From Betaproteobacteria bacterium (GTDB lineage Bacteria; Pseudomonadota; Gammaproteobacteria; Burkholderiales; Burkholderiaceae_C), in assembly GCA_024641925.1 (NCBI GenBank), contig JAHECB010000014.1:1-33802 (forward strand): 33,802 nt of DNA. Direction: 5' to 3'. Shown piece by piece: positions 23,647 through 33,802 of the stretch; within the stretch, counting starts at the first letter, position 1; the number at the start of each line of letters is the position of its first letter. Under the pieces are notes generated by a model. That model worked only from the letters and a program-made list of their open reading frames with translations, was not told the origin of the DNA and searched no databases. The translations under genes were made by a program, and so were the position numbers.

Positions 23647-23671
23647 GCGTGGTTTTCCGGGTAAAGCTGCG

Positions 23672-23700
23672 TGGGCTGAGATAACCAGCCCATTTTTTTT
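23672..23700 (+). terminator. Leader terminator/attenuator upstream of rimP
   Basis: TGGGCTG-AGATAAC-CAGCCCA (7-bp stem) is followed by eight T residues (23693-23700), a textbook intrinsic terminator only about 20 nt after the predicted transcription start. It must be read through for rimP, nusA and infB to be expressed, so it probably works as an attenuator. Leader attenuators before rimP have been described in proteobacteria; I cannot test membership of that class here. Confidence 0.7.
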
Positions 23701-23839
23701 GCTCGATCGTCTCCGAGGGTGGGCCCGCTGTTTCATGCAATGGGCCCCGTGCCTGAAGAACGCGGTCCAGGCGGCGGCCCGGCGGCAACGGTCGGGTGCA
23801 CGGCGCGCCGGTCGGTTTTTCAACTGAGGCCACACGGCA

Positions 23840-24613
23840 GTGGGGCATCAGCAGGTCACAGTAGACGAGAATTCACACTTGATCCCAGGCGAATTTCAAT
23901 CCAAGCAGCGGAGCAAACCGCAGCAAAAGCGCAACACAGCCGGCACCCCTGCCGCTGTGGTTGATGTCGCGCCGGCCATCGCCGATGCGGCAGTGGTGCG
24001 TGTGGGTTGGCAAAACGCGGTTGACGCCACCGTGACGGGCCTGGGATACGAGGTGGTGGACATCGAGCGTGCACAGCGGGGGCTGTTGCGTATCACCATC
24101 GACCGGGTGCCCGGGCGCTTGTACAGCGCACGTGGCGGCGCCGCACCCGAAGGCGAGGCCGGTGACGGCGGTGAGTTCATCACGGTTGAAGACTGCGAAA
24201 AGGTCACCCGCCAGTTGCAGTACGCGCTTGAAGTCGAGGGCCTGGACTATGCCCGGCTTGAAGTGTCTTCGCCTGGCCTGGACCGGCCGCTCAAGCGCGA
24301 GGCCGACTACCAGCGATTTGCCGGACAAGCGGTGCAAGTGGTTTTGAAGCAGCCTTTCAAGGGCCGCAAGAATTGGCAAGGCATCTTGACCGCGGCGGAA
24401 CCCGCTGCGGCGGATCCTGAAGGCCACCAGCCTGCGACTGCAGCTTGGAGCCTGGTGATCAAAGAGGGCAAGGCCGAGCAGGTGCTGGGTTTTGCGCTGG
24501 ACGAAGTGCGTGAAGCCCGGCTGGTGCCGGTGATCAATTTCAAGGGCCGCAAGGTCGAGGACAGCGATGGTGCCGGCAGCCCTGCTGCCGCGCCCAAGCA
24601 AGACGGAGGCTGA
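23840..24613 (+). CDS. rimP: Ribosome maturation factor RimP
   Basis: Needed for 30S subunit maturation. The conserved domain begins at about residue 55 ([20 protein letters not shown]), then [56 protein letters not shown] and the C-terminal SH3-like part ending [10 protein letters not shown]. As a 257-aa frame from GTG 23840 it is longer than usual (about 150-200 aa); the first 50 or so residues are low-complexity and resemble nothing. Other starts are TTG 23879 and GTG 23993 or 23996, none with a convincing ribosome binding site (GAGG at about 23826-23829 slightly favours 23840). It is the first gene of the operon, 7 bp before nusA. Confidence 0.85.
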   Translation: MGHQQVTVDENSHLIPGEFQSKQRSKPQQKRNTAGTPAAVVDVAPAIADAAVVRVGWQNAVDATVTGLGYEVVDIERAQRGLLRITIDRVPGRLYSARGGAAPEGEAGDGGEFITVEDCEKVTRQLQYALEVEGLDYARLEVSSPGLDRPLKREADYQRFAGQAVQVVLKQPFKGRKNWQGILTAAEPAAADPEGHQPATAAWSLVIKEGKAEQVLGFALDEVREARLVPVINFKGRKVEDSDGAGSPAAAPKQDGG

Positions 24614-24620
24614 GGATCCA

Positions 24621-26099
24621 ATGAATCGCGAAATGTTGATGCTGGTTGATGCCATCTCGCGCGAGAAGACGGTTGAACTCGACGTGGTGTTCGGCGCCGT
24701 TGAAGCAGCGCTGGCTTCCGCCAGCAAGAAGCTGCACGGCGGTGAGGTCGACATGCGGGTGGCCGTTGATCGTGAAACGGGCAACTACGAAACCTTCCGC
24801 CGCTGGCTGGTCGTGCCCGACGAAGCCGGTCTGCAAAACCCCGACGCCGAAGAAATGCTGTCAGACGCACTGGACCGCATTCCCGACATCGAAGAGGGCG
24901 ACTACATCGAAGAGGCCGTTGATTCGGTGCCCATCGGTCGCATCGGTGCGCAAGCGGCCAAGCAGGTCATCCTGCAGAAGATCCGGGATGCAGAGCGCGA
25001 GCAGTTGCTGAACGATTTCCTGTCGCGCGGCGAGAAGATCTTTGTCGGCACCGTGAAGCGCCTGGACAAGGGCGACATCATCGTTGAAAGCGGTCGCGTC
25101 GAAGGGCGCCTGAAGCGCACCGAGATGATCCCCAAGGAAAACCTGCGCACGGGTGACCGTGTGCGCGCTTACCTGATGGGTGTGGACCCGACGCAGCGCG
25201 GCCCGCAGATCATGTTGTCGCGCAACGCGCCGGGCTTCATGATCGAGCTGTTTGCGCAGGAAGTGCCCGAAATCGAGCAAGGCTTGCTGGAAATCAAGAG
25301 CTGTGCACGTGACGCCGGCAGCCGAGCCAAGATTGCCGTGGTCTCGCACGACCGCCGGGTCGACCCCATCGGAACTTGCGTGGGTGTGCGCGGCTCACGT
25401 GTCAATGGCGTCACCAACGAACTGGCGGGTGAGCGTGTGGACATCGTGCTGTGGTCCGACGACCCGGCGCAGTTTGTCATCGGCGCCCTGGCGCCGGCCA
25501 ATGTGCAAAGCATCGTGGTTGACGAAGAGCGCCACGCCATGGACGTGGTGGTGGACGAAGAGAACCTGGCCATCGCCATCGGTCGGGGCGGGCAGAACGT
25601 GCGGCTGGCCTCTGAATTGACGGGCTGGCGCATCAACATCATGTCCGCCGAAGAGTCGCAGGCCAAGCAGGCCACCGAAAGCGACTCGGTGCGCAAGATC
25701 TTTGTCGAGAAGCTCGACGTGGACGAAGAGGTCGCCGACATCCTGATCGCCGAGGGTTTCACCAGCCTGGAAGAGGTGGCGTATGTGCCGCTGCAGGAGT
25801 TCCTGGAGATCGAAAGCTTCGACGAAGACACGGTCAACGAACTGCGCACACGTGCCAAGGACGCCTTGCTGACGGCGGAAATCAAGATCGAGGAGCAGGT
25901 GGACGAGGTTTCGCAAGACCTGCGTGACCTCGAGGGCTTGAGCCCCGAGCTGATTCCGCAACTGGCTGGCGGGGGTATTCACACCCGGGACGACCTGGCG
26001 GACCTTGCGGTTGACGAGTTGACCGAGCTCACCGGTATTGATGATGAAACTGCGAAGGTGCTGATCATGAAAGCGCGTGAACACTGGTTCACGGCCTGA
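24621..26099 (+). CDS. nusA: Transcription termination/antitermination factor NusA
   Basis: A 492-aa protein with all expected domains: the RNA-polymerase-binding N-terminal domain ([18 protein letters not shown]), S1 domain (about 135-200, [20 protein letters not shown]), KH1 ([10 protein letters not shown], from G255) and KH2 ([11 protein letters not shown], from G321), and two C-terminal acidic helix-hairpin-helix repeats (about 360-492), as in E. coli and other proteobacteria. GAGGA precedes the ATG at 24621. NusA commonly regulates its own operon through the leader, which fits the attenuator found upstream of rimP. Confidence 0.98.
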   Translation: MNREMLMLVDAISREKTVELDVVFGAVEAALASASKKLHGGEVDMRVAVDRETGNYETFRRWLVVPDEAGLQNPDAEEMLSDALDRIPDIEEGDYIEEAVDSVPIGRIGAQAAKQVILQKIRDAEREQLLNDFLSRGEKIFVGTVKRLDKGDIIVESGRVEGRLKRTEMIPKENLRTGDRVRAYLMGVDPTQRGPQIMLSRNAPGFMIELFAQEVPEIEQGLLEIKSCARDAGSRAKIAVVSHDRRVDPIGTCVGVRGSRVNGVTNELAGERVDIVLWSDDPAQFVIGALAPANVQSIVVDEERHAMDVVVDEENLAIAIGRGGQNVRLASELTGWRINIMSAEESQAKQATESDSVRKIFVEKLDVDEEVADILIAEGFTSLEEVAYVPLQEFLEIESFDEDTVNELRTRAKDALLTAEIKIEEQVDEVSQDLRDLEGLSPELIPQLAGGGIHTRDDLADLAVDELTELTGIDDETAKVLIMKAREHWFTA

Positions 26100-26175
26100 T
26101 CCGGCGGCAATCCCCCGGACCAGCGCCCCCGCTTCATGACAACGCACACCGAACACCCCTGAGGAAATTGAATTT

Positions 26176-29016
26176 ATGGCCGTGACTACAGTCGCCCAGT
26201 TTGCCGAGCAGCTTGGCCGTCCGACGGCAACGCTGCTGGAGCAACTGCAATCGGCCGGCGTGACCAAGCGCTCGCCTGACGCCGAGATGACCGAATCAGA
26301 CAAGGAAAGTCTGCTGGAATACTTGCGTAACGCGCATGGCACTGCCGCCAGCCCGGAACGCAAGAAAATCACCATCACGCGCAAGACGTCGACCGAGATC
26401 AAGCAGGCCGACGCCAGCGGCCGTGCGCGCACCATCCAGGTGGAAGTGCGCAAGAAGCGGGTGTTTGTCAAGCGCGATGGGGTGGCCCCGGTTGAGGAGC
26501 CGCCAGGCCCCAGCGTCGAAGAACTGGAACTGCAGCGCCGTGAAGAAGCCGCGCGTGCGCAGGCCGAGGCCATCCGTCTGCAGGAAGAGGAATTGGCGCA
26601 GGCACAGCGCGTGCGTGAAGAGCAGGAGCGTGCGGCGCGCGAGGCTGCCGAAGCAGCCGAGGCTGCAGCACAAGCCGCGGCGCAGGCCCAAGCTGAAGTT
26701 GCACGAGTGGCGGCGGAAGCTGCCGCTGCATCAGGCAAGGCAGCGCCCAAGGCGGAGCCCGCGCCCGAGCCTGAAGAGGTCGCCAAGCCCGTCGAGCCCG
26801 CCAAGCCCACGCTGCGAGTGGTCAAGGCTGCCGACAAGGCCGCTGAAGACGGTGTGAAGCAGGCTGACCTGGCCCGCCGGCGCAAGGCTGCTGAGACCGA
26901 AGCCGCAGCCATTCGGGCGATGATGAATGCGCCCAAGAAGGTGCTGATCGCCAAAAAGCCGGAAGATCCAAAAGCTGCCGAAGCGGCCGCCAAGGAAGCC
27001 ATCAAGGGCACCATCCACAAGCCCAAGGGCGCACCGGGCGCCACGGCCACCACGGCCGCCAAGCCGGGTGACAAGAAGCAGGTCAAGTCCGAAAAACTGT
27101 CCTCCAGCTGGGCCGACGACGCCGCCAAGAAGCGCGCGGCGCTGAAGACCCGTGGCGACAGCTCGGGGGGACGTGCCGGCTGGCGTGCCCCGCGTGGCGG
27201 CGGCCGCCGTGGCGATCGCAATGACGACAGCAATTACAGCGCAGCGCCGGCCGAAATGCAGGTGCAAGAAGTGCACGTGCCCGAAACCATCTCGGTGGCC
27301 GACCTGGCCCACAAGATGAGCGTGAAGGCCAGTGAAGTCATCAAACAATTGATGAAGCTGGGACAGATGGTCACCATCAATCAGCAGCTGGACCAGGAAA
27401 CGGCCATGATCGTGGTCGAAGAAATGGGCCACACGGCCATGGCCGCCAAGCTGGACGACCCTGAGGCATTCACCGAAGAAGAACAAGCCTCGCAGGATGC
27501 GGAGCAACTGCCCCGCGCGCCCGTGGTCACCGTCATGGGCCACGTGGACCACGGCAAGACATCGCTGCTGGACTACATCCGCCGTGCCCGTGTCGCGGCG
27601 GGCGAAGCTGGCGGCATCACGCAGCACATCGGTGCCTACCACGTGGAAACACCACGCGGCATGATCACCTTCCTGGACACCCCGGGTCACGCGGCCTTTA
27701 CCGCCATGCGTGCCCGTGGCGCACAGGCCACCGACATCGTCATTTTGGTGGTGGCGGCTGACGACGGCGTCATGCCGCAGACCAAGGAAGCCATTGCGCA
27801 CGCCAAGGCTGCCGGGGTGCCCATCGTCGTGGCCATGAACAAGATCGACAAGCCCGATGCCAACATCGAACGCCTGAAAGGCGAATTGGTCGCCGAAGGT
27901 GTGATCCCTGAAGACTTTGGCGGTGACGCGCCGTTTGTGCCGGTTTCGGCCAAGGTCGGCACGGGTATGGACACGCTGCTGGAGCAAGTGCTGCTGCAGG
28001 CCGAAGTTCTGGAACTCAAGGCGCCAACCGCAGCGGCAGCCAAAGGCCTGGTTATTGAAGCCCGCCTGGACAAGGGCCGCGGCCCGGTGGCCACGGTGCT
28101 GGTGCAAAGTGGCACGTTGCGCAAAGGCGACGTGGTGCTGGCTGGTAGCAGCTACGGTCGTGTGCGTGCCATGCTGGATGAAGACGGCAAGCCTTGTGAA
28201 GAAGCCGGGCCTTCGCTGCCGGTTGAAATTCAGGGCCTGACCGAAGTGCCGCAGGCAGGTGACGAATTCATGGTGCTGTCGGACGAGCGCCGGGCCCGCG
28301 AAATCGCCACATTCCGCCAGGGCAAGTATCGCGAGGTCACGCTCAACCGCCGCCAGGCTGCCAAGCTGGAAGGCATGTTCGAGAACATGGGCGAGGGCGC
28401 GGCGCAGACGCTGTCCCTCATCGTCAAGGCCGACGTGCAGGGCTCGCAAGAGGCCTTGGCGCAGAGCCTGGTCAAGCTGTCGACCGACGAGGTCAAGGTG
28501 CAGATCGTGCACGGCGCGGTGGGTGGCATCAGCGAGAGCGACGTCAACCTGGCCATCGCTAGCAAGGCGGTCATCATCGGCTTCAACACCCGCGCTGACG
28601 TCGGCGCGCGCAAGCTGGCCGAGGGCAACGGCGTCGAAATCAAGTACTACAACATCATTTATGACGCGGTAGACGAGATCAAGGCGGCCATGACCGGCAT
28701 GCTGGCGCCCGAGCAGAAGGAAGAGACCATCGGCACGGCCGAGATCCGCACCGTGTTCGTGGCCAGCAAGATCGGCACCGTCGCGGGTTGCATGATCACC
28801 GCCGGCCTGGCCCGACGCGATGCGCGCTTCCGCCTGCTGCGCGAAAACACCGTCATCTACACCGGCGAGCTGGAATCCCTCAAGCGCATGAAAGACGATG
28901 TGCGCGAGGTCAAGGAAGGCTACGAGTGCGGTATCAAGCTCAAGAACTACAACGACATCAAGGAAGGTGACCAGTTGGAATTCTTCGAGGTCAAGGAAAT
29001 CGCCCGTACGCTTTAA
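26176..29016 (+). CDS. infB: Translation initiation factor IF-2
   Basis: GTPase that delivers initiator tRNA to the 30S subunit, 946 aa. An N-terminal IF2_N domain ([20 protein letters not shown]) is followed by a long Ala/Glu/Lys-rich helical linker (about residues 100-270), an Arg/Gly-rich patch ([17 protein letters not shown]), a second IF2_N domain ([20 protein letters not shown]), the G domain with G1 GHVDHGKT at 455-462, DTPGH and NKIDKPDAN, then domains II-IV (C-terminal [16 protein letters not shown]). GAGGAAA lies 9-15 bases before the ATG. Internal starts giving shorter IF2 forms, as in E. coli, are possible but not evident. Confidence 0.98.
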   Translation: MAVTTVAQFAEQLGRPTATLLEQLQSAGVTKRSPDAEMTESDKESLLEYLRNAHGTAASPERKKITITRKTSTEIKQADASGRARTIQVEVRKKRVFVKRDGVAPVEEPPGPSVEELELQRREEAARAQAEAIRLQEEELAQAQRVREEQERAAREAAEAAEAAAQAAAQAQAEVARVAAEAAAASGKAAPKAEPAPEPEEVAKPVEPAKPTLRVVKAADKAAEDGVKQADLARRRKAAETEAAAIRAMMNAPKKVLIAKKPEDPKAAEAAAKEAIKGTIHKPKGAPGATATTAAKPGDKKQVKSEKLSSSWADDAAKKRAALKTRGDSSGGRAGWRAPRGGGRRGDRNDDSNYSAAPAEMQVQEVHVPETISVADLAHKMSVKASEVIKQLMKLGQMVTINQQLDQETAMIVVEEMGHTAMAAKLDDPEAFTEEEQASQDAEQLPRAPVVTVMGHVDHGKTSLLDYIRRARVAAGEAGGITQHIGAYHVETPRGMITFLDTPGHAAFTAMRARGAQATDIVILVVAADDGVMPQTKEAIAHAKAAGVPIVVAMNKIDKPDANIERLKGELVAEGVIPEDFGGDAPFVPVSAKVGTGMDTLLEQVLLQAEVLELKAPTAAAAKGLVIEARLDKGRGPVATVLVQSGTLRKGDVVLAGSSYGRVRAMLDEDGKPCEEAGPSLPVEIQGLTEVPQAGDEFMVLSDERRAREIATFRQGKYREVTLNRRQAAKLEGMFENMGEGAAQTLSLIVKADVQGSQEALAQSLVKLSTDEVKVQIVHGAVGGISESDVNLAIASKAVIIGFNTRADVGARKLAEGNGVEIKYYNIIYDAVDEIKAAMTGMLAPEQKEETIGTAEIRTVFVASKIGTVAGCMITAGLARRDARFRLLRENTVIYTGELESLKRMKDDVREVKEGYECGIKLKNYNDIKEGDQLEFFEVKEIARTL

Positions 29017-29038
29017 CGGCGGATTTGCTCCTACCTGC

Positions 29039-29070
29039 AAACCCCGCCCTCTGAAAAGCAGGCGGGGTTT
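29039..29070 (+). terminator. Hairpin between infB and rbfA
   Basis: A perfect 10-bp stem AAACCCCGCC / GGCGGGGTTT with a 12-base loop, 23 bp after the infB stop, followed by GTGTTT. It looks like an intrinsic terminator with a mixed T tract in the middle of the operon, and could reduce downstream expression or protect the infB mRNA end. Confidence 0.55.
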
Positions 29071-29106
29071 GTGTTTGGACTGGGCACCGTCAGAGGCACC
29101 TTATTC

Positions 29107-29475
29107 ATGCGACATAAAAAAGCCACCCCCAACCGCAGCTTTCGCGTCGCCGACCAGATCCAGCGTGATGTGGCCGAGCTCATCCGCGACCTGAAGGACC
29201 CCCGCATCGGCATGGTCACCATCAACAGCGTTGAGGTGACGCCAGATTACGCCCATGCCAAGGTGTACTTCTCGCTGCTGCTGGGCGACCACGTGGCCTG
29301 CGAAACAGCGCTGAACGAGGCTGCAGGGTTCTTGCGCAATTCGCTTTTCAAGCGGCTGGCCATCCACACCGTGCCGACGCTGCACTTCCAGTTTGACCGC
29401 ACCACAGAACGCGCGCTGGAACTGTCTGCGCTGATCAACCGTGCCAACGCCACGCGCGCCAAGGACGACGAGTGA
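29107..29475 (+). CDS. rbfA: 30S ribosome-binding factor RbfA
   Basis: A KH-fold cold-shock assembly factor of 122 aa, starting [49 protein letters not shown] is the family signature, with [19 protein letters not shown] near the end. ATG 29107 is preferred over GTG 29071, which would add 12 atypical residues overlapping the hairpin. The stop overlaps the truB GTG start by 4 bp. Confidence 0.96.
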   Translation: MRHKKATPNRSFRVADQIQRDVAELIRDLKDPRIGMVTINSVEVTPDYAHAKVYFSLLLGDHVACETALNEAAGFLRNSLFKRLAIHTVPTLHFQFDRTTERALELSALINRANATRAKDDE

Positions 29476-30433
29476 CAACCGTTGCTGCAACGGCCTCTGC
29501 AACCCGACCGGCGCGCTTGCCGCGCAGGGCGCTGCACGGCGTGCTGTTGCTGGACAAGCCGTTGACCTGGACCAGCAACGACGCGCTGCAAAAGGTCAAG
29601 GGCATGCTGCGCGCTGAAAAAGGCGGCCACACCGGCACGCTGGACCCGCTGGCCACGGGGCTGTTGCCGCTGTGTTTTGGTGCAGCGACCAAATTTTCAC
29701 AAGCCAGCCTGGACGCCGACAAAGCGTATCGCGCCACGCTCAGGCTGGGCCAGCGCACCCGCACCGGTGATCGCGAAGGCGAGCTGCTGCAAGAGCGCGA
29801 CATTCCCACCAGCCGCCAGGCCGTGGAAGCAGCCTGCGCACGCTTTGTGGGTCCGCAGCTGCAGACCCCACCCATGCATTCCGCGCTGAAGCACCAGGGC
29901 AAGGCGCTGTACGAATATGCGCGGCAGGGCATAGACGTTGAACGGGCCGGTCGCGATGTGGTCATCCACCGGCTGGACATCGTGCATTGGCATGCTGAAA
30001 CGCTGGAAATCAACGTCGTCTGCAGCAAAGGCACCTACATCCGCACCCTGGCCGAGGACATCGGCGAGGCGCTGGGCTGCGGCGCGCACCTGAGTGCCTT
30101 GCGGCGCACAGGCAGCGGCACCCTGAAGGTGGAGCAGGCCATCACCATCGAAGCGCTGCAGGCGCTGGAGCCTGCGGAGCGCGAAGCCCGTCTGCTGCCG
30201 CCCGAAGTGCTGGTGGCGGCCTGGCCCCAGATTTGCTTGCCCGACGACGAGGCCGGCCGTTTCCTGTGCGGGCTGCGCCGCCGGGTGGCGTTTGACGATG
30301 CGCAGGCCGTTCGCGTTTATCGCACCGCGCCCACGCCACAACAGCGGCCCGCCTTTTTGGGAACCGCCCACATCACTGCAGGCGAACTGATCGCTGACCG
30401 CCTGCTCAGCCCTATCGAAGTCCAGGACGCTCC

Positions 30434-30437
<4 letters not shown>
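29472..30437 (+). CDS. truB: tRNA pseudouridine(55) synthase
   Basis: Makes pseudouridine 55 in the T loop of tRNAs. It is 321 aa from GTG 29472, which overlaps the rbfA stop (GTGA). The nucleophile is D58 in [15 protein letters not shown], and the [19 protein letters not shown] and [16 protein letters not shown] motifs follow. A C-terminal PUA-like region is present ([13 protein letters not shown]). The stop overlaps the typA ATG by 4 bp. GTG is the only start near the overlap. Confidence 0.97.
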
Positions 30438-32272
<1,835 letters not shown>

Positions 32273-32330
32273 GCCGGGGCTTGCGCTTGTGTGAACCGTG
32301 GCGGCAGAGGTGGTTTGAAGGGTTGCCCAA

Positions 32331-33254
32331 GTGACGCACCGACGTGCTGTTTGGCTCATGGTGGCCGCCGCTGCCTTGTGGAGCGTGGCTGGCGTGGTGA
32401 CCCGCCACCTGGACGCAGCGCGAGGGTTCGAGATCACGTTCTGGCGCAGCGCCTTCAACGCAGTTTCCCTGGTGCTGTTGCTTGGTGCCCTGCGCGGACC
32501 GCTGAGCCTGTGGACCTCGTTGGTTGACGGCGGGCGCGCGCTGTGGATCTCAGGGTTGTGCTGGAGCGTGATGTTCACGGCTTTCATGCTGGCGCTGACG
32601 ATGACCTCCGTTGCCAACGTGCTGGTCACCATGGCCTTGGCGCCACTGTTCACGGCCTTGATGGCCCGCGGGGCATTGGGCCATCGCCTGCTGCCCCGAA
32701 CCTGGCTGGCCATTGCGGTGGCTGGCGTGGGTGTGGCCTGGATGTATGGCGCCGATTTTCGCGCCAGCCACACCGAGCATCTGATCGGCACCCTGGTGGC
32801 ATTGGCCGTGCCCACCGCCGCCGCGATCAACTGGACGCTGCTTCAACACCTGAAACAGCGTGATGAAGCCAGCGGCGACATGCTGCCGGCCGTGCTGATC
32901 GGGGCCGTTGTATCGGCGGCCGCGACCTTGCCGCTGGCCTGGCCGCTGAATGCAACCGCCCATGACCTGACCTGGCTGGGGACCCTGGGGCTGTTTCAGC
33001 TGGCCATTCCTTGCCTGCTGTGCGTGGCGGCGGCGCGCGTTCTGCCGGCGCCTGAATTGGCGCTGTTGTCGCTGCTGGAGGTGGTGCTGGGTGTTGTCTG
33101 GGTCTGGTTGGGTGCTGGCGAGGTGCCCACTGCGCCGGTCCTGGGCGGCGGTGCCCTGGTTTTGCTGGCCCTGGCAGGCAACGAGGTGCTGGCGCTGCGT
33201 GAGGCCCGCACCATCGGGCCATCGCGCAAGTCGCGGGAATATCTGCCCGGATGA
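32331..33254 (+). CDS. EamA/DMT-superfamily membrane transporter
   Basis: A 307-aa hydrophobic protein with about ten transmembrane segments arranged as two EamA repeats. The first begins VWLMVAAAALWSVAGVVTRHL and includes FEITFWRSAFNAVSLV; the second ends APELALLSLLEVVLGVVWVWLGAGEVP, a typical DMT signature. GTG 32331 is chosen because GAAGGG lies 8 bases upstream; ATG 32358 is an alternative inside the first segment and would damage it. DMT transporters usually export amino acids or metabolites; the substrate is unknown. It lies 58 bp after typA. Confidence 0.9.
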   Translation: MTHRRAVWLMVAAAALWSVAGVVTRHLDAARGFEITFWRSAFNAVSLVLLLGALRGPLSLWTSLVDGGRALWISGLCWSVMFTAFMLALTMTSVANVLVTMALAPLFTALMARGALGHRLLPRTWLAIAVAGVGVAWMYGADFRASHTEHLIGTLVALAVPTAAAINWTLLQHLKQRDEASGDMLPAVLIGAVVSAAATLPLAWPLNATAHDLTWLGTLGLFQLAIPCLLCVAAARVLPAPELALLSLLEVVLGVVWVWLGAGEVPTAPVLGGGALVLLALAGNEVLALREARTIGPSRKSREYLPG

Positions 33255-33337
33255 GTCCGTATATGCGCTGAAACGTCGCGGTTCGCGCTCAGCCGCTCTG
33301 GCCGAAAATCAGCGGGCTTTCACCGCACCACGGAGAC

Positions 33338-33802
33338 ATGCCTGCACAAGCCCTGAGCCCCATCGTTGCCTGCATTCCGCACCTGCGGCGCTATGCGCGT
33401 GGCTTGCTGCGCGACCGCGACCTGGCGGACGACCTGGTGCAGGACACCCTGGAGCGGGCCTGGGCCAAATACGCCCTGTGGCAGGAAGGACGAGGCGAAT
33501 TGCGGGTCTGGCTGTTCAGCATCATGCACAACCTTTTTATCGACCGCGTTCGCAGCCAGCAGCACCGGCGCGAGGACGCCTGGAGTGAACAAACGCCCGA
33601 AATGGCCGACCACCGCCAGCCTGGCGACAACCTGGGCCTGCGTGATCTGGACCGCTTGCTGCAGCGCTTGCCGGACCCACAGCGTGAAGTGCTGCTGCTG
33701 GTGGCGGTTGAAGGCCTGACCTACCAGGAAGTGGCTGAACTGCTCGCGGTACCCGTGGGCACCGTGATGTCGCGGTTGTCGCGAGCGCGTGAGCGGCTGC
33801 GC
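33338..33802 (+). CDS. ECF-type RNA polymerase sigma factor (partial at right edge)
   Basis: ATG at 33338 with GGAG 3 bases upstream; the frame is open for 155 codons to the end of the window, so only a few C-terminal residues should be missing (family about 160-180 aa). Region 2 is at about residues 15-75 (YARGLLRDRDLADDLVQDTL, LRVWLFSIMHNLFIDRVRS) and the region 4 helix-turn-helix at about 105-155 (LQRLPDPQREVLLLVAVEGL, YQEVAELLAVPVGTVMSRLS). An anti-sigma gene would be expected just beyond the edge. The promoters it reads cannot be told from here. Confidence 0.93.
   Translation, partial: MPAQALSPIVACIPHLRRYARGLLRDRDLADDLVQDTLERAWAKYALWQEGRGELRVWLFSIMHNLFIDRVRSQQHRREDAWSEQTPEMADHRQPGDNLGLRDLDRLLQRLPDPQREVLLLVAVEGLTYQEVAELLAVPVGTVMSRLSRARERLR

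Noticed and set aside
23669-23692. CTGAGATAACCAG in the rimP leader resembles the CTGAGA motif of the TPP riboswitch.
   Set aside because: The rest of the TPP aptamer (GGGGTGC, ACCCTTTGAACCTGATCTGG-like parts) is missing, and the bases are explained by the terminator hairpin loop and stem.
23513-23848. Upstream extension of fabI to 376 codons.
   Set aside because: The extra 112 residues have no FabI resemblance and overlap the rimP promoter and terminator. ATG 23512 has a ribosome binding site and matches E. coli numbering.
26731-29040. A 769-codon - strand frame opposite infB.
   Set aside because: Antisense shadow of infB; composition rich in His, Gly and Leu without domains.

Overview
The window is GC-rich chromosomal DNA from a betaproteobacterium. 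It most resembles Burkholderiales, probably the family Comamonadaceae. The reasons are the gene families (two Bug/TctC-type orphan binding proteins, the homogentisate cluster with a DUF2783 gene, a rimP-nusA-infB-rbfA-truB-typA run), the codon use, and the frequent 4-bp ATGA stop/start overlaps. Taxonomy is inferred from gene content; I ran no search.

Left part (1-9084, mostly + strand). An IclR-type regulator on the - strand runs off the left edge. It diverges from a tyrosine/aromatic degradation operon: a metallo-beta-lactamase-fold protein with an eroded metal site, an FAD aromatic hydroxylase, a DUF2783 small protein, homogentisate 1,2-dioxygenase (hmgA) and fumarylacetoacetase (fahA). 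Two copies of the palindrome GCAAA-N4-TTTGC lie in the divergent region and are good operator candidates. A secreted three-gene cassette follows: an amidohydrolase, a small YtkA/FixH-like protein and a diheme MauG/peroxidase-like enzyme.

Middle (9131-16645). A - strand operon reads TctC binding protein, [2Fe-2S] subunit, molybdopterin-binding subunit and a ModA-like protein with no signal peptide. A TTGACG-N17-TACATT promoter precedes it. A GntR/FCD regulator on the - strand diverges from a FAH-family hydrolase and a second TctC protein. An orphan protein resembling the beta-helical tip of VgrG/gp5 follows.

Accessory-looking stretch (16646-18317). A near-consensus LexA box overlaps a promoter directly upstream of an ORF of only 28 codons with a good ribosome binding site. 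The predicted peptide is cationic and tryptophan-rich, so this is a candidate SOS-induced small protein. A 67-residue unknown protein and an NAD(P)-binding Rossmann protein follow.

Right part (18318-33802). In order: tRNA-Ser(GGA), a DUF2237 gene, an SPFH (qmcA-like) and NfeD pair, an Orn/Lys/Arg decarboxylase, and fabI. The translation and transcription operon rimP-nusA-infB-rbfA-truB-typA comes next, with a promoter-proximal intrinsic terminator in its leader. The window closes with an EamA transporter and an ECF sigma factor cut by the right edge.

Most of the right half is ordinary housekeeping. The best candidates for something undescribed are the LexA-box/28-codon ORF, the secreted diheme-enzyme cassette, and the signal-less ModA-like protein coupled to a molybdenum hydroxylase.
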